Shown one piece after another: positions 44,664-54,484 of a stretch of DNA of 64,000 nt (its first letter is position 1; each line of letters begins with the position of its first letter). The translations under genes and the position numbers were made by a program. The stretch lies in assembly GCA_016929095.1 (NCBI GenBank), contig JAFGJM010000041.1, forward strand, positions 29,482 through 93,481, in the 5' to 3' direction. The stretch is from Anaerolineales bacterium. Lineage in GTDB: Bacteria; Chloroflexota; Anaerolineae; Anaerolineales; UBA4823. The notes under the pieces were generated by a model. It was not told the origin of the DNA. It made no database searches and saw only the letters and a list, made by a program, of their open reading frames with translations.

Positions 44664-45767
44664 CTAAATCACAAATTTGCCATCTTTATAGAGCAACTGC
44701 CCATCGACGGTGACCTCGCCGCCCTGGCGCAAATCGCAGATCATGTCCCAGTGTAAACCGGATACGTTCTTGCTGCCCGATTCGGGGTAGCCTTCGCCGA
44801 GCGCCATATGGAAGCTGCCGCCGATCTTCTCGTCGAATAAAATCTCACCGGTGAAGCGGTTGATGCCTTCGTTGGTGCCGAAGGCAAACTCACCCAGGTA
44901 ATGGGAGCCTTCATCGGTCTCGATGGTTTTCAAGAGGTAATCTTCGTTCTTATCGGCGGTGGCTTTCACCACTTTGCCTTTCTCGAACCACAAGCGGATG
45001 CCATCCACCTGCCGACCATCGTAAATGCTTGGGTAAGAGAAATAGACATGACCTTCTGCGCTGTCTTCCACCGGACCTGTGAAAATTTCGCCATCAGGTA
45101 CATTTTCCTTGCAGGCGCAATTGATGAATTTCCGTCCGCCGATATTGAGGCGCAGATCGGTCTCGGGGGCGATCACATGGACTTCTTTCTTGTCCTTGAG
45201 CCACTCGATGACTTTCTCCTGGCGTTTAAAAACACCTTTCCAATAATTCACAGGGTCGTTCATATCGGGCATGCAAGCGTTGAAGACAAAGTCTTCATAC
45301 TCGCTCAGACTCATTTCGGCGTCCTGGGCATGGGCATTGGTGGGGAAGAGGGTTAATGTCCAGCGTAATTCCTTATTGGCAGCCCGTTCCAGAAAACGAT
45401 GGTTGATATCCGACCAGGCTTTTCGGCGGATAGCCATACGTTTAGGATCGATATTGGTGAGGGCTTTAGTGTTTTCGTCACCCATGATGTTGATTTCGGC
45501 ATCGAATGTTTCGACGAATAGTTTGAATGTCTCGGGAACATAGCATAACTGCTCATCGGAGGCATAGGTGTATAGAATTTCAGGCAAATCCGATTGACTC
45601 AGCCTGGTAACAGGGAAACCACCTGCCTGTAATATTTTCTTATAGACCTCGCTGACTAAAGGCCCCGCTGTACTGGGCGCTGAGAGCATGACTTTGTCGC
45701 CCGGTTTGATTTCAACCGAATAATTAACCAACATATCGGCCAGTTTTTCAATTCGTGGATCTTTCAT
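44664..45767 (-). CDS. M29-family aminopeptidase (AmpS/PepS/AmpT type)
   Basis: 367 aa beginning EKLADMLVNYSVEIKPGDKVMLSA, typical of M29. Conserved pieces include APETDLRLNIGGRKFINC, GEIFTGPVEDSAEGHVYFSYPSIYDG, LGEFAFGTNEGI, and the C-terminal HMALGEGYPESGSKNVSGLHWDMICDLR with metal-binding His, Glu and Asp. It removes N-terminal residues with a two-metal centre. AAAGG is upstream of ATG 45767. Confidence 0.9.
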   Translation of the reverse strand: MKDPRIEKLADMLVNYSVEIKPGDKVMLSAPSTAGPLVSEVYKKILQAGGFPVTRLSQSDLPEILYTYASDEQLCYVPETFKLFVETFDAEINIMGDENTKALTNIDPKRMAIRRKAWSDINHRFLERAANKELRWTLTLFPTNAHAQDAEMSLSEYEDFVFNACMPDMNDPVNYWKGVFKRQEKVIEWLKDKKEVHVIAPETDLRLNIGGRKFINCACKENVPDGEIFTGPVEDSAEGHVYFSYPSIYDGRQVDGIRLWFEKGKVVKATADKNEDYLLKTIETDEGSHYLGEFAFGTNEGINRFTGEILFDEKIGGSFHMALGEGYPESGSKNVSGLHWDMICDLRQGGEVTVDGQLLYKDGKFVI

Positions 45768-46178
45768 GATTTAACCTTTCGATTCGAGATGCTTTTTAGA
45801 ATTTATTAAAACTCACCATTGATTATACACTTTTGAGGGTGAATCCGTTCGATGGGTAGATGATTTAAACAAGAAAGGGAAAATTGAAATTTATGGTTAA
45901 CTAACGCGGCGATTTTTCTACACAAAACATCTACTTGTGTGAAAATCAAGAGTTTTTATAAGGAATGCAGGAAGGTGATTTTCCGCCATAAAAAATACGG
46001 GTGTTCTTCTGTACGGCATATTTATTGGTATGCAAGTTTTTCATAGCGCTGTAGATGGGATCGGCGATCCCATCTACAACGGCTGTATGAATGATCGAAC
46101 AGAATAAAAAACACGACATTTCTTATCTAGTGAAAGCTGTTATTGTTTTTCACCCCTGTAAAACGATCATGTTCATTA
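45768..46178. other. Intergenic region between the M29 peptidase and lpdA genes
   Basis: No gene in 411 bases. It contains the 27-bp palindrome at 46051-46077, annotated separately. The rest is AT-rich and unremarkable. Confidence 0.5.
46051..46077. repeat. 27-bp palindromic repeat, copy 1
   Basis: Perfect 13-bp arms (GTAGATGGGATCG and its complement) around a single G, extended by a T/A pair outside. Two further copies at 57342 and 62472 differ at two arm positions with matching changes on the other arm. Confidence 0.85.
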
Positions 46179-47576
46179 TCAAATATGTATCGCGTGTCCG
46201 GAGACGCCATGCGCAGCTTCCATCAATGTTTCGCTCAAGGTGGGGTGGGCATGCACATTGCGGGCGATTTCTGCCGGGGTGAGTTCCATCAACTGCGCCA
46301 GGGTGAGTTCGGGCAATAACTCGGTCACCTCGGGCCCGATCATATGCGCCCCCAGGATCTCACCGAATGTTGCCTCGGTAACGATCTTAACCCAACCGGT
46401 ATATTCTCCCAATCCCAAGGCTTTACCGTTCGCCTGGAAGGGGAAACGTCCCACCTTTATTTCAATACCGCGCTCTTTTGCCTGCGCCTCGGTGATCCCA
46501 AAAGAGGCTACTTGCGGCTGGCAATACGTGGCGCGCGGCATCATCTCATAATCCAGGGGGATGGTATTCTGCCCAGCTATGTTTTCGGCGCATAGGATCC
46601 CCTGGGCGGAGCCGACATGCGCCAGCATCAGCTTGCCGGTCACATCCCCAATCGCCCACATCCCCGGAATGTTGGTTGCCATGCGCTCGTCGATCTCGAT
46701 CAAGCCGCGCTCGCTCATTTTCACACCCATGGCTTCCAATCCCAGATCCTGACTGTTAGGTTTAAAGCCCATGGCTAATAATGCCTGCTCGGCTTCCAGC
46801 GTCTTTTCTTCACCATCCGCAGAAACCTTTACTCGTACGCCTTTTTCGATCAACTCTAAACTTTCCACTTTGTGACCGGGATGGCACTGTATTCCTTTTT
46901 TAGAGAATGCTTTGGTTAATTCGGCGCTGACTTCTTCATCTTCCAGGGGCGCCAGGCGTGGCAGCATTTCCACCAGGGTCACCTGTGTACCATAGGCATT
47001 CCATATCGTAGAGAATTCCAAACCAATCGCGCCGGCGCCAATCACGATCACCGATTTTGGCAGGGTTTCCTGCAAAATGGCTTCAAGGTATGTGACCACA
47101 CGTTTGCCATCCATTTGCCAGGAACGCGGGTAAGCTGGCGTGGCTCCGGTGGCGATCACGATATTCTTTCCCTTTACCCGGGTGATCTTGCCCTCGGTGT
47201 CGGTCACGGCAACCGCGCCGGGAGACTCGACCCGCGCAACGCCCATGATCACATCGATGTTATTTTTTTTCATCAGGAAGCCCACCCCCCTGGTGAGACG
47301 ACCCGAAACCTGGCGGCTACGTTTCACCGCAACGCTGTAATCCAATACCAGATTCTCGAAAGAGAAGCCTAATTCTTTACCGCGTTCTCGCAAAATGTGG
47401 GCAACTTCTGCGTTTTTAAGCAGCGCTTTGGAGGGGATACAGCCCACATTCAAGCAAACACCACCCAGCCATTGCTTTTCAATCACCGCCGTTTTTAAAC
47501 CAAGCTGGGCGCTTCGGATAGCGCAGACGTATCCTGCAGGTCCTCCGCCGATAACAATCACATCATAATCACTCAT
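46179..47576 (-). CDS. lpdA: Dihydrolipoyl dehydrogenase (E3)
   Basis: 465 aa. FAD motif VIVIGGGPAGYVCAI, redox-active disulfide C41/C46 in GGVCLNVGCIPSK, NAD motif VIGAGAIGLEFSTIWNAYG, second FAD site WAIGDVTG, and the C-terminal His444-Pro-Thr...Glu449 pair. It reoxidises dihydrolipoamide in 2-oxoacid dehydrogenase complexes or the glycine cleavage system. No E1/E2 or gcv genes are in the window. GGAG precedes ATG 47576. Confidence 0.95.
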   Translation of the reverse strand: MSDYDVIVIGGGPAGYVCAIRSAQLGLKTAVIEKQWLGGVCLNVGCIPSKALLKNAEVAHILRERGKELGFSFENLVLDYSVAVKRSRQVSGRLTRGVGFLMKKNNIDVIMGVARVESPGAVAVTDTEGKITRVKGKNIVIATGATPAYPRSWQMDGKRVVTYLEAILQETLPKSVIVIGAGAIGLEFSTIWNAYGTQVTLVEMLPRLAPLEDEEVSAELTKAFSKKGIQCHPGHKVESLELIEKGVRVKVSADGEEKTLEAEQALLAMGFKPNSQDLGLEAMGVKMSERGLIEIDERMATNIPGMWAIGDVTGKLMLAHVGSAQGILCAENIAGQNTIPLDYEMMPRATYCQPQVASFGITEAQAKERGIEIKVGRFPFQANGKALGLGEYTGWVKIVTEATFGEILGAHMIGPEVTELLPELTLAQLMELTPAEIARNVHAHPTLSETLMEAAHGVSGHAIHI

Positions 47577-47749
47577 GGTATCTCCAAGTATGGGTTATTA
47601 GATATTCAAAAACAGGTCAACGGGTAATCATGTGATCAGGAAATCGGAAAGCAAGAAGTGATTTTCACCTGATAACTAATCACCAACACCTGATTACCTT
47701 TGATATCTGTAAATTCTACCACTTTTGAGTTATCCGATTCACTTTCGGC

Positions 47750-47755
47750 TATAAT
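47750..47755 (+). promoter_or_regulatory. -10 element (TATAAT) directly before a start codon
   Basis: TATAAT ends six bases before ATG 47762. A TTGAGT lies 19 bases upstream. Transcription would begin at about the A of the ATG, so the message is probably leaderless. Confidence 0.55.
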
Positions 47756-47761
47756 CCACTT

Positions 47762-49252
47762 ATGCGGCATAGCTGGGATATCACCGTCATTGGACGTTTA
47801 CTCCTGGTATTGGCGGTCGTAGTTCTGTTGGGAATTACGCCCCGGTCTCACGCGCTTACAAATTTATTCTGGCAAGTAAATCAGGCTCTGGAAAAAGGAT
47901 TACCGGGTGAAGCTGCCCGGCTTATGGAAGAAATAGCCCGCCAATTTCCCTGGCGCAACGATTTGTGGCAAAGGATAGGAAATTATGCCTGGCAGGCAGG
48001 GGATTATCCCTCAACGATCCTGTATATGCAAAAAGCAGCTCAATATCAAGCACTTTCCTCTGAGAGCAAATACCATCTGGCGGTTGCCTTTCTATCTCAG
48101 GGAGCGTTGGATGAAGCCGAAGAATTGTTGATTGATATTCGCAAGAATGACCCCAATCGAGATGTTTATATCAATCTTTTCCAGATACACCGCGTGCAAA
48201 AGGATTATGCGGCTGTCTTGGATGACATTCGAATGTTATCGGTATTGGAACCCGAGAACGCCAATCTATATTATCTATCAGGATTGTTACAGATGGCATT
48301 GCAACCCGATCAGGCGCTATCGCTCCTGGATAAAGCATCTTCGCTTGATGACAATTTTGAGCCAACTGTTTCCGCAGTGGCAGATTCATTACTCCTGGTG
48401 CAGCTTTCCGACGACCCTGTACAAGGCATGCTGACGGGGGGACAGATATTAGCCGCCCTGGAAGAATGGGAGCTGGCAAGCGAGGCTTTTCGTCAAGCGA
48501 CCCTGGTTGAACCCGACCATGCCTCTGCCTGGGCTTTCCTGGGCGAATCTCGCCAACATGCCAATGGGAGCGGCAGTTTTTACGCCAACCTATACCCTCT
48601 GGCGACCATAACTAGAGAGATGCCCGAATCACTATCTAAAAATGATGATGGTTATTCGGATCTACAAAAAGCCCTGGAACTTGACCCGCAGTTTGCCACA
48701 ACGCACATATTCCTGTCCTTATATTGGGCGCGGCAGCACCGATACGATCTGGCGTTGACGTTTATTGATAAAGCGATTATTTTCCAACCGGAAGAAGCCA
48801 CACTATACAGCCAGAGGGGCAGCATTCAGGGGATGTTGGGGGACCTATCGGGGGCGCTCGAATCTTATCAGCACGCCGTTAAATTATCCGAGCATCCGCA
48901 AGCCTCACATCTATTAATATCGTTTTGCGTGGCTTATGATTATCAGGTGAGAGAGGCGGCTTTACCGGCGGTCCGCACCCTTCTTCAAGCTGAACCGCAG
49001 GATGTGGTAGCCCTCGACCTGGCAGGGCAGGTGTTTTATTTACTCGATAATCCTGCCGCCAAAATTTACCTGGAAAAGGCATTGGCGCAGGATGCGGGGT
49101 ACGCGCCGGCGCATTTGCACCTGGGTTTGTACTACCTGGAGCTGGGCGAATTAACCATGGCAAAAGAGGAATTTTCTCTGGCGCGGTCACTGTCACCCGA
49201 TTCATCGACCGGAGACCAGGCGCAGCGCTTGCTTGACACATATTTACCCTGA
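47762..49252 (+). CDS. Membrane-anchored TPR-repeat protein
   Basis: 496 aa. An N-terminal hydrophobic segment (LLLVLAVVVLLGITPRSHA) acts as signal anchor or signal peptide. The rest is a run of TPR units (for example WQRIGNYAWQAGDYPSTILYMQKA, LYSQRGSIQGMLGDLSGALESYQHAV, APAHLHLGLYYLELGELTMAKEEF). TPR arrays bind other proteins; the partner is unknown. Apparently leaderless. Confidence 0.75.
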   Translation: MRHSWDITVIGRLLLVLAVVVLLGITPRSHALTNLFWQVNQALEKGLPGEAARLMEEIARQFPWRNDLWQRIGNYAWQAGDYPSTILYMQKAAQYQALSSESKYHLAVAFLSQGALDEAEELLIDIRKNDPNRDVYINLFQIHRVQKDYAAVLDDIRMLSVLEPENANLYYLSGLLQMALQPDQALSLLDKASSLDDNFEPTVSAVADSLLLVQLSDDPVQGMLTGGQILAALEEWELASEAFRQATLVEPDHASAWAFLGESRQHANGSGSFYANLYPLATITREMPESLSKNDDGYSDLQKALELDPQFATTHIFLSLYWARQHRYDLALTFIDKAIIFQPEEATLYSQRGSIQGMLGDLSGALESYQHAVKLSEHPQASHLLISFCVAYDYQVREAALPAVRTLLQAEPQDVVALDLAGQVFYLLDNPAAKIYLEKALAQDAGYAPAHLHLGLYYLELGELTMAKEEFSLARSLSPDSSTGDQAQRLLDTYLP

Positions 49253-49363
49253 ATTATCCGCTTACCCATAAGTGTATACGAATTACCCAACTCTAAACAG
49301 CGATTAAACATTAACTATATATAGCCTAACAGGATGGAAAAGACTATCTTTTAGAACATCACT

Positions 49364-50572
49364 ATGATACACAGAACCCAAAACCAAACATGTTCCCCAA
49401 AGCGGGTATTGTCTTCGGCAGGAATAAGCACCATGCTGTCTCTGGTGGGTGATGTAGGGCTATATACGGTACTGCCTTTACATACCCAGGAAGCCGGGAT
49501 CAGTTTGGGAAGTGTGGGGATCATATTAAGTGTCAATCGAATCGTACGCCTCCTAATGAACAGCGTCGCAGGCGCCGCTTATGACCGTTCACGCCGTCGT
49601 CCGTTGTTCCTGGGCTCGCTTCTTGTGGGCGCGTTGGCAACGGTTTTATACGCCATAAAACCCGGTTTTTTGCCGCTCTTTTGTGGTCGAATTTTGTGGG
49701 GGATAGCCTGGTCGGGCATTTGGGTGGGGGGGGCAACTATAATTTTAGATATTACCAATCATGAAAACCGTGGTCGTTGGACGGGTTTCTATCAAACATG
49801 GTTTTATATGGGAGGCGTACTGGGCGCGATTATCAGCGGTGTGGGCACCGATTGGCTGGGCTTTACATCCATGCTATGGCTTGCCGCGATATTAGGCGCA
49901 GCGGGATGGTTTGCAAGTTTTGTTTTTCTTCCTGAAACCCGTTTATCCCGCGCTGATGATGAAACCGTTGAACGCAGTAATGAAAAAAATAACTACCTAT
50001 CCAATGCATCGATATGGGTAGCAGCGATATTACAGGGCATGAACCGCTTTGCTGTTGCCGGTGTCCTTGCTGCGACTATGGCTCTGCTTGTCAAGGACTA
50101 TATCATGACAACCGAGATGGTTGTTGGTGTTGCCACTTTAACAGGATTGATTTCCGGATTAAGGATGATTGTTAGCATGACAGCCTCACCTTTGATTGGA
50201 ATAATCTCTGATAGAACAGGAAATCGATGGAAATCCATATGGGTCATATCGTTATTGAGCGCCTTGAGTATGTATTTAATCGGCATGGAACGGGCATCTC
50301 TGATTTTGATCGGTTTATTTCTGGCATCGATCACCAGCGGCTGCTTGCAAACGCTTGCTATTGCTGTGGTTGGCGATGTTGCCATGCCTGCTCAACGGGG
50401 AAAGGCGATTGGTTTACTTCACACTTGTGGAGACCTGGGAAGCGCCCTCGGCCCTATAGCAGCGTATGCCGTCTTGCCCTGGATTGGACTTTCGGGGGTG
50501 TTTACGGTTTGCGGGGTGTTGTTCATTGCCGTCATTCCCGTTACGATATGGCAGAAAAACAAATCATTCTAA
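49364..50572 (+). CDS. Major facilitator superfamily transporter
   Basis: 402 aa, about 12 membrane helices. The MFS loop motif is present in AAYDRSRRRPLFLGSLLVGA (between helices 2 and 3) and again as IGIISDRTGNRWKS in the second half. Substrate unknown; the general look is that of drug or sugar exporters. Stand-alone gene. Confidence 0.82.
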   Translation: MIHRTQNQTCSPKRVLSSAGISTMLSLVGDVGLYTVLPLHTQEAGISLGSVGIILSVNRIVRLLMNSVAGAAYDRSRRRPLFLGSLLVGALATVLYAIKPGFLPLFCGRILWGIAWSGIWVGGATIILDITNHENRGRWTGFYQTWFYMGGVLGAIISGVGTDWLGFTSMLWLAAILGAAGWFASFVFLPETRLSRADDETVERSNEKNNYLSNASIWVAAILQGMNRFAVAGVLAATMALLVKDYIMTTEMVVGVATLTGLISGLRMIVSMTASPLIGIISDRTGNRWKSIWVISLLSALSMYLIGMERASLILIGLFLASITSGCLQTLAIAVVGDVAMPAQRGKAIGLLHTCGDLGSALGPIAAYAVLPWIGLSGVFTVCGVLFIAVIPVTIWQKNKSF

Positions 50573-50601
50573 CCCGACTATCTTGAAAAAAGCATCTATG
50601 C

Positions 50602-50607
50602 TAAAAT
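50602..50607 (+). promoter_or_regulatory. Extended -10 element (TGCTAAAAT) next to a start codon
   Basis: TAAAAT with an upstream TGC ends seven bases before ATG 50615, again leaving no room for a leader. Confidence 0.45.
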
Positions 50608-50614
50608 TATTTGA

Positions 50615-51265
50615 ATGATGACGGATAAGCTGATAAAAATTTGTGTGATAGCGGCGCTTGTGGGTCTATTAACTGCCTGCCAATCGTTTGGGTTGGATTA
50701 TTTTGGCATAAGCGGCGAGGCGTTATTTGCCGATGACTTCTCACAGCCTGACAGCGGCTGGCGGCGCGCCAATGATGAACACGGCAGCGCTGATTATCTG
50801 GATGGGATATATCAAATCGCAGTCAGCGACGCCCAATACCAGGTTTGGTCCAGCCCCAACCTGGTTTTTGCCGATACGATCATCGAAGTGGATGCGGTTA
50901 AAGCGGTTGGCAACGACAATAATCTATTTGGGATCACCTGCCGTATGCAGCCGACGCAAGAATTTTATGCTTTTTTGATCAGCGCCGATGGTTATTATGG
51001 CGTCTATAAACATCAAGAAAACAGGTTCCAGCTTATTGGTCAAAACGCCATGTCTCCGACCGAAGCTATCCTTCAAGGCAATCAGGTTAATCATTTACGC
51101 GTGGATTGTATTGGAAATAATTTGCGCCTGTATATCAATGGGGAAAAAGTCGCTGAAACGCAAGACGATCAATTCACCCGCGGCGATGCCGGGTTAATCG
51201 CCGGAGCATTGAGTGATCCCGGCGTGGATATCCACTTCGATAATTTCACCGTTTTTAAACCCTAA
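50615..51265 (+). CDS. Predicted lipoprotein with LamG/DUF1080-like domain
   Basis: 216 aa. Lipoprotein signal ending LLTAC (Cys 22). The mature part is one beta-sandwich domain (FADDFSQPDSGWRRANDEHG...GITCRMQPTQEFYAFLISADGYYGVYK...LRLYINGEKVAETQDDQFTRGDAGLIAG), of the kind that often binds glycans. No catalytic residues recognised. ATG 50618 is an equally possible start. Confidence 0.72.
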   Translation: MMTDKLIKICVIAALVGLLTACQSFGLDYFGISGEALFADDFSQPDSGWRRANDEHGSADYLDGIYQIAVSDAQYQVWSSPNLVFADTIIEVDAVKAVGNDNNLFGITCRMQPTQEFYAFLISADGYYGVYKHQENRFQLIGQNAMSPTEAILQGNQVNHLRVDCIGNNLRLYINGEKVAETQDDQFTRGDAGLIAGALSDPGVDIHFDNFTVFKP

Positions 51266-51377
51266 AACGTGATTACAGCCAAAAAAGGTAAGATAATCGT
51301 CATCGGGGTAATGCTTTAATTTTCACGGACCATAGACCGCAATCCTGATTAGCATACCTGATAACCGCAAACACCCT

Positions 51378-51383
51378 TATAAT
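51378..51383 (+). promoter_or_regulatory. -10 element (TATAAT) of a probable leaderless promoter for mtaB
   Basis: TATAAT ends nine bases before ATG 51393 (six before an in-frame GTG at 51390). No Shine-Dalgarno is present between. Confidence 0.5.
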
Positions 51384-51392
51384 TCCCTTGTG

Positions 51393-52688
51393 ATGAAGAT
51401 ATACCTGGATATGGTAGGCTGCCGGTTGAATCAGAGTGAAATCGAAGCGCTGGCTCGCCAGTTCTGCACCGCTGGACATACTTTAGCTGCCTCACCCGCT
51501 GACGCCGATCTCACGGTGATCAATACCTGCGCAGTGACCAACGCGGCGGCTTCCGATTCGCGCCAGAAAATTCGCCGGGCAGCCCGCCTTGGGAACAGTC
51601 AGATTGTCCTCACCGGCTGCTGGTCGACGTTATTTCCCCAAGAAGCGGTGTCGTTACCGGGCGTAAGCCGATTGGTGCCGAACCAGGCTAAAGACCGTTT
51701 GGTAGAAGATCTTTTGGAATGCAATGGGCACGCATTCCAACCTGGATCCGTACATCGTTATTCTATTCCCGGCGAAAGGATGCGCACACGTGCATTTATC
51801 AAGGCGCAGGATGGCTGCGATAACCGGTGTACCTTCTGTATCACGGTTTTAGCCCGCGGGCAGAGTCGCAGCCAGACTATCCCAACAGTGATCCAGGATA
51901 TTCAAGCTGCTCTCATCGATGATCCATCCATGCCCGGTTCTGCAGCCCGGGAGGTTGCCCTCACCGGCGTACATTTGGGTTCGTGGGGGCAGGATTTTTC
52001 ATCGCCGCTTCATTTGCGCCATCTCGTTGAAGCGATCTTGCAAGATACTTCCGTGGAAAGGCTGCGTCTATCATCTCTGGAACCCTGGGATTTGGACGAT
52101 AAATTTTTTGCGCTCTGGCAAAATTCCCGCTTATGCCCTCATTTGCACCTGCCTTTACAGTCCGGAAGCGCCAGCGTATTACGTCGTATGGCGCGCAAGG
52201 TCACTCCCGACACTTACGCCGGATTGGTATTGCAGGCGCGGCAAGCTATTCCCCATGTGGCGATCACCACCGACTTGATCGCCGGTTTTCCGGGCGAAAC
52301 CGACGCCGAATTCGCAGAAGGGTTGTCATTCGTGCAGGAGATGGATTTTGCCGGTGGGCATGTGTTTACATATTCTGCCCGTCCGGGGACTGCCGCGGCG
52401 CGCATGCAGCCTCAGATTCCTCATCCAATACGGAAAGAGCGCAGCGCGTTGTTACGCCAGATTTTGGAAGAATCCGGTAATAATTACCGGAGGCAATTTG
52501 TGGGGAAAACACTCGATGTGTTATGGGAAAGCGCCCATCAAGTTTCCGATGGATGGATGATGGAAGGGCTGACCGGCAATTATTTGCGGGTGAAGGCTTT
52601 AGCAGAGAAATCATTGTGGAATCAAATAACGCCTGTGCGCCTTGAATCTGTCACCAAGGATGGTATGAGTGGAAACATTGATTTTTGA
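51393..52688 (+). CDS. mtaB: tRNA t6A37 methylthiotransferase MtaB
   Basis: 431 aa. The MTTase domain starts MKIYLDMVGCRLNQSE, with cluster ligands C10, C46 and C76. The radical-SAM motif is CDNRCTFC (C142, C146, C149). A C-terminal TRAM-like region begins near residue 370. GCRLNQSE and NTCAVTNAA are characteristic of MtaB rather than MiaB or RimO. It converts t6A37 to ms2t6A in tRNAs decoding ANN codons. The window thus carries two of the three common methylthiotransferases. Confidence 0.9.
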   Translation: MKIYLDMVGCRLNQSEIEALARQFCTAGHTLAASPADADLTVINTCAVTNAAASDSRQKIRRAARLGNSQIVLTGCWSTLFPQEAVSLPGVSRLVPNQAKDRLVEDLLECNGHAFQPGSVHRYSIPGERMRTRAFIKAQDGCDNRCTFCITVLARGQSRSQTIPTVIQDIQAALIDDPSMPGSAAREVALTGVHLGSWGQDFSSPLHLRHLVEAILQDTSVERLRLSSLEPWDLDDKFFALWQNSRLCPHLHLPLQSGSASVLRRMARKVTPDTYAGLVLQARQAIPHVAITTDLIAGFPGETDAEFAEGLSFVQEMDFAGGHVFTYSARPGTAAARMQPQIPHPIRKERSALLRQILEESGNNYRRQFVGKTLDVLWESAHQVSDGWMMEGLTGNYLRVKALAEKSLWNQITPVRLESVTKDGMSGNIDF

Positions 52689-52720
52689 TAATAAAACTCA
52701 AAAGAGGCTTTAAAACAAAA

Positions 52721-52755
52721 AAAACCAGGAAATTGCTTTTTATTTTCCTGGTTTT
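52721..52755. terminator. Bidirectional terminator between mtaB and the convergent exported protein
   Basis: AAAACCAGGAAA (52721-52732) pairs with TTTCCTGGTTTT (52744-52755). A-run on the left and T-run on the right make it work on both strands. It lies 33 bases after the mtaB stop and 29 before the convergent stop. Confidence 0.85.
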
Positions 52756-52783
52756 CTTTTTTCTTGGATAAATTGTAGATACT

Positions 52784-53371
52784 CTATGATTTTGGACCGA
52801 CGGTTACACCCTGGATATAGAAGAGCTGCCAGTTATATGGATTCAATGACCGGGAGCTTCGGCGAGAGTCATCTTCGCTGTTGAATTTTACATTGGGGAC
52901 ATATTGGAATTTCACTTTGATTTTTTTGCCGCTATAAGCGGACAGGTCGACTGATTCCTGGTGCCAGTATTTATTCGTCCCGCCGTAATATTTAATGCGG
53001 TCCCATGTGGTTTCACCATCCACCTGTACCTCAACATAGACGAAATTGACTTGCTGAGCAGACATATATTTCGACCAGAATGAGAGCACCGGGTCTTTCC
53101 AGGACGATTCTATCATCACACTTTGTGAGCTCATCAGCCAGGCAGAAACATGGTAATTTTGCGCTACCCAACAACCGGTGCCCGTGTCCCGGCATGAATA
53201 TAACGAATTGATCAAACTCCAATTATGGGTATAGAAAGTATTGATCTCTACTGCGCCGGATTGGTGCAGCGCCCCGGCGGACACAGGTGAGGCAACTGCC
53301 ATCTGCGATAGGATCAATGTGAAAGCCAGTATTATGGCAAATATGCGGTATTTAAGGATGTTATTCCTCAT
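52784..53371 (-). CDS. Predicted secreted beta-sandwich protein
   Basis: 195 aa with a signal peptide (FAIILAFTLILSQMAVASPVSA). The mature protein looks like a jelly-roll domain as seen next to secreted peptidases (VLSFWSKYMSAQQ...VYVEVQVDGETTWDRI...WHQESVDLSAYSGKKIKVKFQYV). CRDTGTGC may form a disulfide. I do not assign an activity. Convergent with mtaB. Confidence 0.6.
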   Translation of the reverse strand: MRNNILKYRIFAIILAFTLILSQMAVASPVSAGALHQSGAVEINTFYTHNWSLINSLYSCRDTGTGCWVAQNYHVSAWLMSSQSVMIESSWKDPVLSFWSKYMSAQQVNFVYVEVQVDGETTWDRIKYYGGTNKYWHQESVDLSAYSGKKIKVKFQYVPNVKFNSEDDSRRSSRSLNPYNWQLFYIQGVTVGPKS

Positions 53372-53483
53372 CAGTTACTCCTTGCACGTTCACTAGATTC
53401 CCCGACGTGGACTCCCATCGCCGGTGGGTTTACCTGCCCACAGACATTATACTAGTAATACATGAGAGGAAGATGAAACTTCG

Positions 53484-54353
53484 TCAGGCGCTTTTTAAGG
53501 TTTTTAGAGCGCTTTCGATTGTGCGCAGATCTTTGCTGCTTATCGAAGGTGAGGAACTCCATTTCTCATACAGAGGTATCAGTTTGGAAAAATCGCCGAT
53601 CAGTTTTTTGTCCAGGCTCTTGATCACATCACATAATACCCATGTGGCGTTTGCAGGAGGGGCGGATAACTGTTTCTCCATAAATGTGATTACTAATCCG
53701 GGGTCTGCTTTGGCACATAAGCGGATGGCAAAACTCACCGCCCGCCTGACATCTGTGTCTGTGTCACATAACAGGCGTTCGGTTAGTTGCAGGCATGAAG
53801 CGGTCAAGCCAGGGTGTTTCATTGGCAGACGAGCAATTACGGTGATAGCTGCCCGGCGCACCCATTTATTCTCGTCATCCAGCCAGGCGACTATCTCGTC
53901 CAGCCATGGATCGGGAGATTTTCGCACAATGGGTTCCAATGCATCCATCGCCAGGCGGTCGGCATCTTCCCAGGAGACACAGCTCCGGCATAATTCTTTG
54001 AGCAAGGGAACCAGGCGCTTTGGATCGACCAATTCCATCGTACCGAACACGATCAGGGAAATTACCCGCCCCTCCCTGCCGTATCGATCCCATAGCAGCC
54101 GGGCAAGCGGCAAAAATGTATCCACATCTTTACCAACAGTTTTGGCGATTTGACTCCCTATGGCTTTCAGTACCGGGACAGGCGTACCCGCCGCGCCAAT
54201 TTGCTCCCGTTGTTCGGCTTTGATCAGGTAGATGCCAAGATTGGGGTCAAACGAGAGCCAATATTGTTGCAATGCATCAGCAGTTGGGTGGGGGTCGCTG
54301 GCGGTGTAGCTCTGGAGGATAGCGGCTGTTTTTTCTTTTATTTCAGCGGTCAT
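53484..54353 (-). CDS. DNA alkylation repair (AlkD-like, HEAT-repeat) protein
   Basis: 289 aa from ATG 54353, preceded by AAAGGA; the 40 extra upstream residues of the open frame are not family-like. All-helical HEAT repeats. The segment WLDDENKWVRRAAITVIARLP matches the AlkD-type W-x-R-R motif of PF08713. AlkD glycosylases remove positively charged alkylated bases without base flipping. Key catalytic residues were not confirmed by alignment, so it could be a non-enzymatic relative. Confidence 0.7.
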   Translation of the reverse strand: MTAEIKEKTAAILQSYTASDPHPTADALQQYWLSFDPNLGIYLIKAEQREQIGAAGTPVPVLKAIGSQIAKTVGKDVDTFLPLARLLWDRYGREGRVISLIVFGTMELVDPKRLVPLLKELCRSCVSWEDADRLAMDALEPIVRKSPDPWLDEIVAWLDDENKWVRRAAITVIARLPMKHPGLTASCLQLTERLLCDTDTDVRRAVSFAIRLCAKADPGLVITFMEKQLSAPPANATWVLCDVIKSLDKKLIGDFSKLIPLYEKWSSSPSISSKDLRTIESALKTLKSA

Positions 54354-54428
54354 AAGCTTTTTCCTTTCGAGAAAGGATTGGTAGTGACTGTGAAATAATA
54401 ACAGGTTTTTAGTTATACGATAAAAAAC

Positions 54429-54457
54429 TTGACACACCGTATCCCCCGTTGTATATT
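54429..54457 (+). promoter_or_regulatory. Sigma-70-type promoter
   Basis: TTGACA at 54429-54434, a 17-base spacer, then TATATT at 54452-54457. It is 27 bases before ATG 54485 of the next gene, which also has AAAGGA. Confidence 0.75.
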
Positions 54458-54484
54458 GAAGATAACCATTCAAAAGGACAAATC

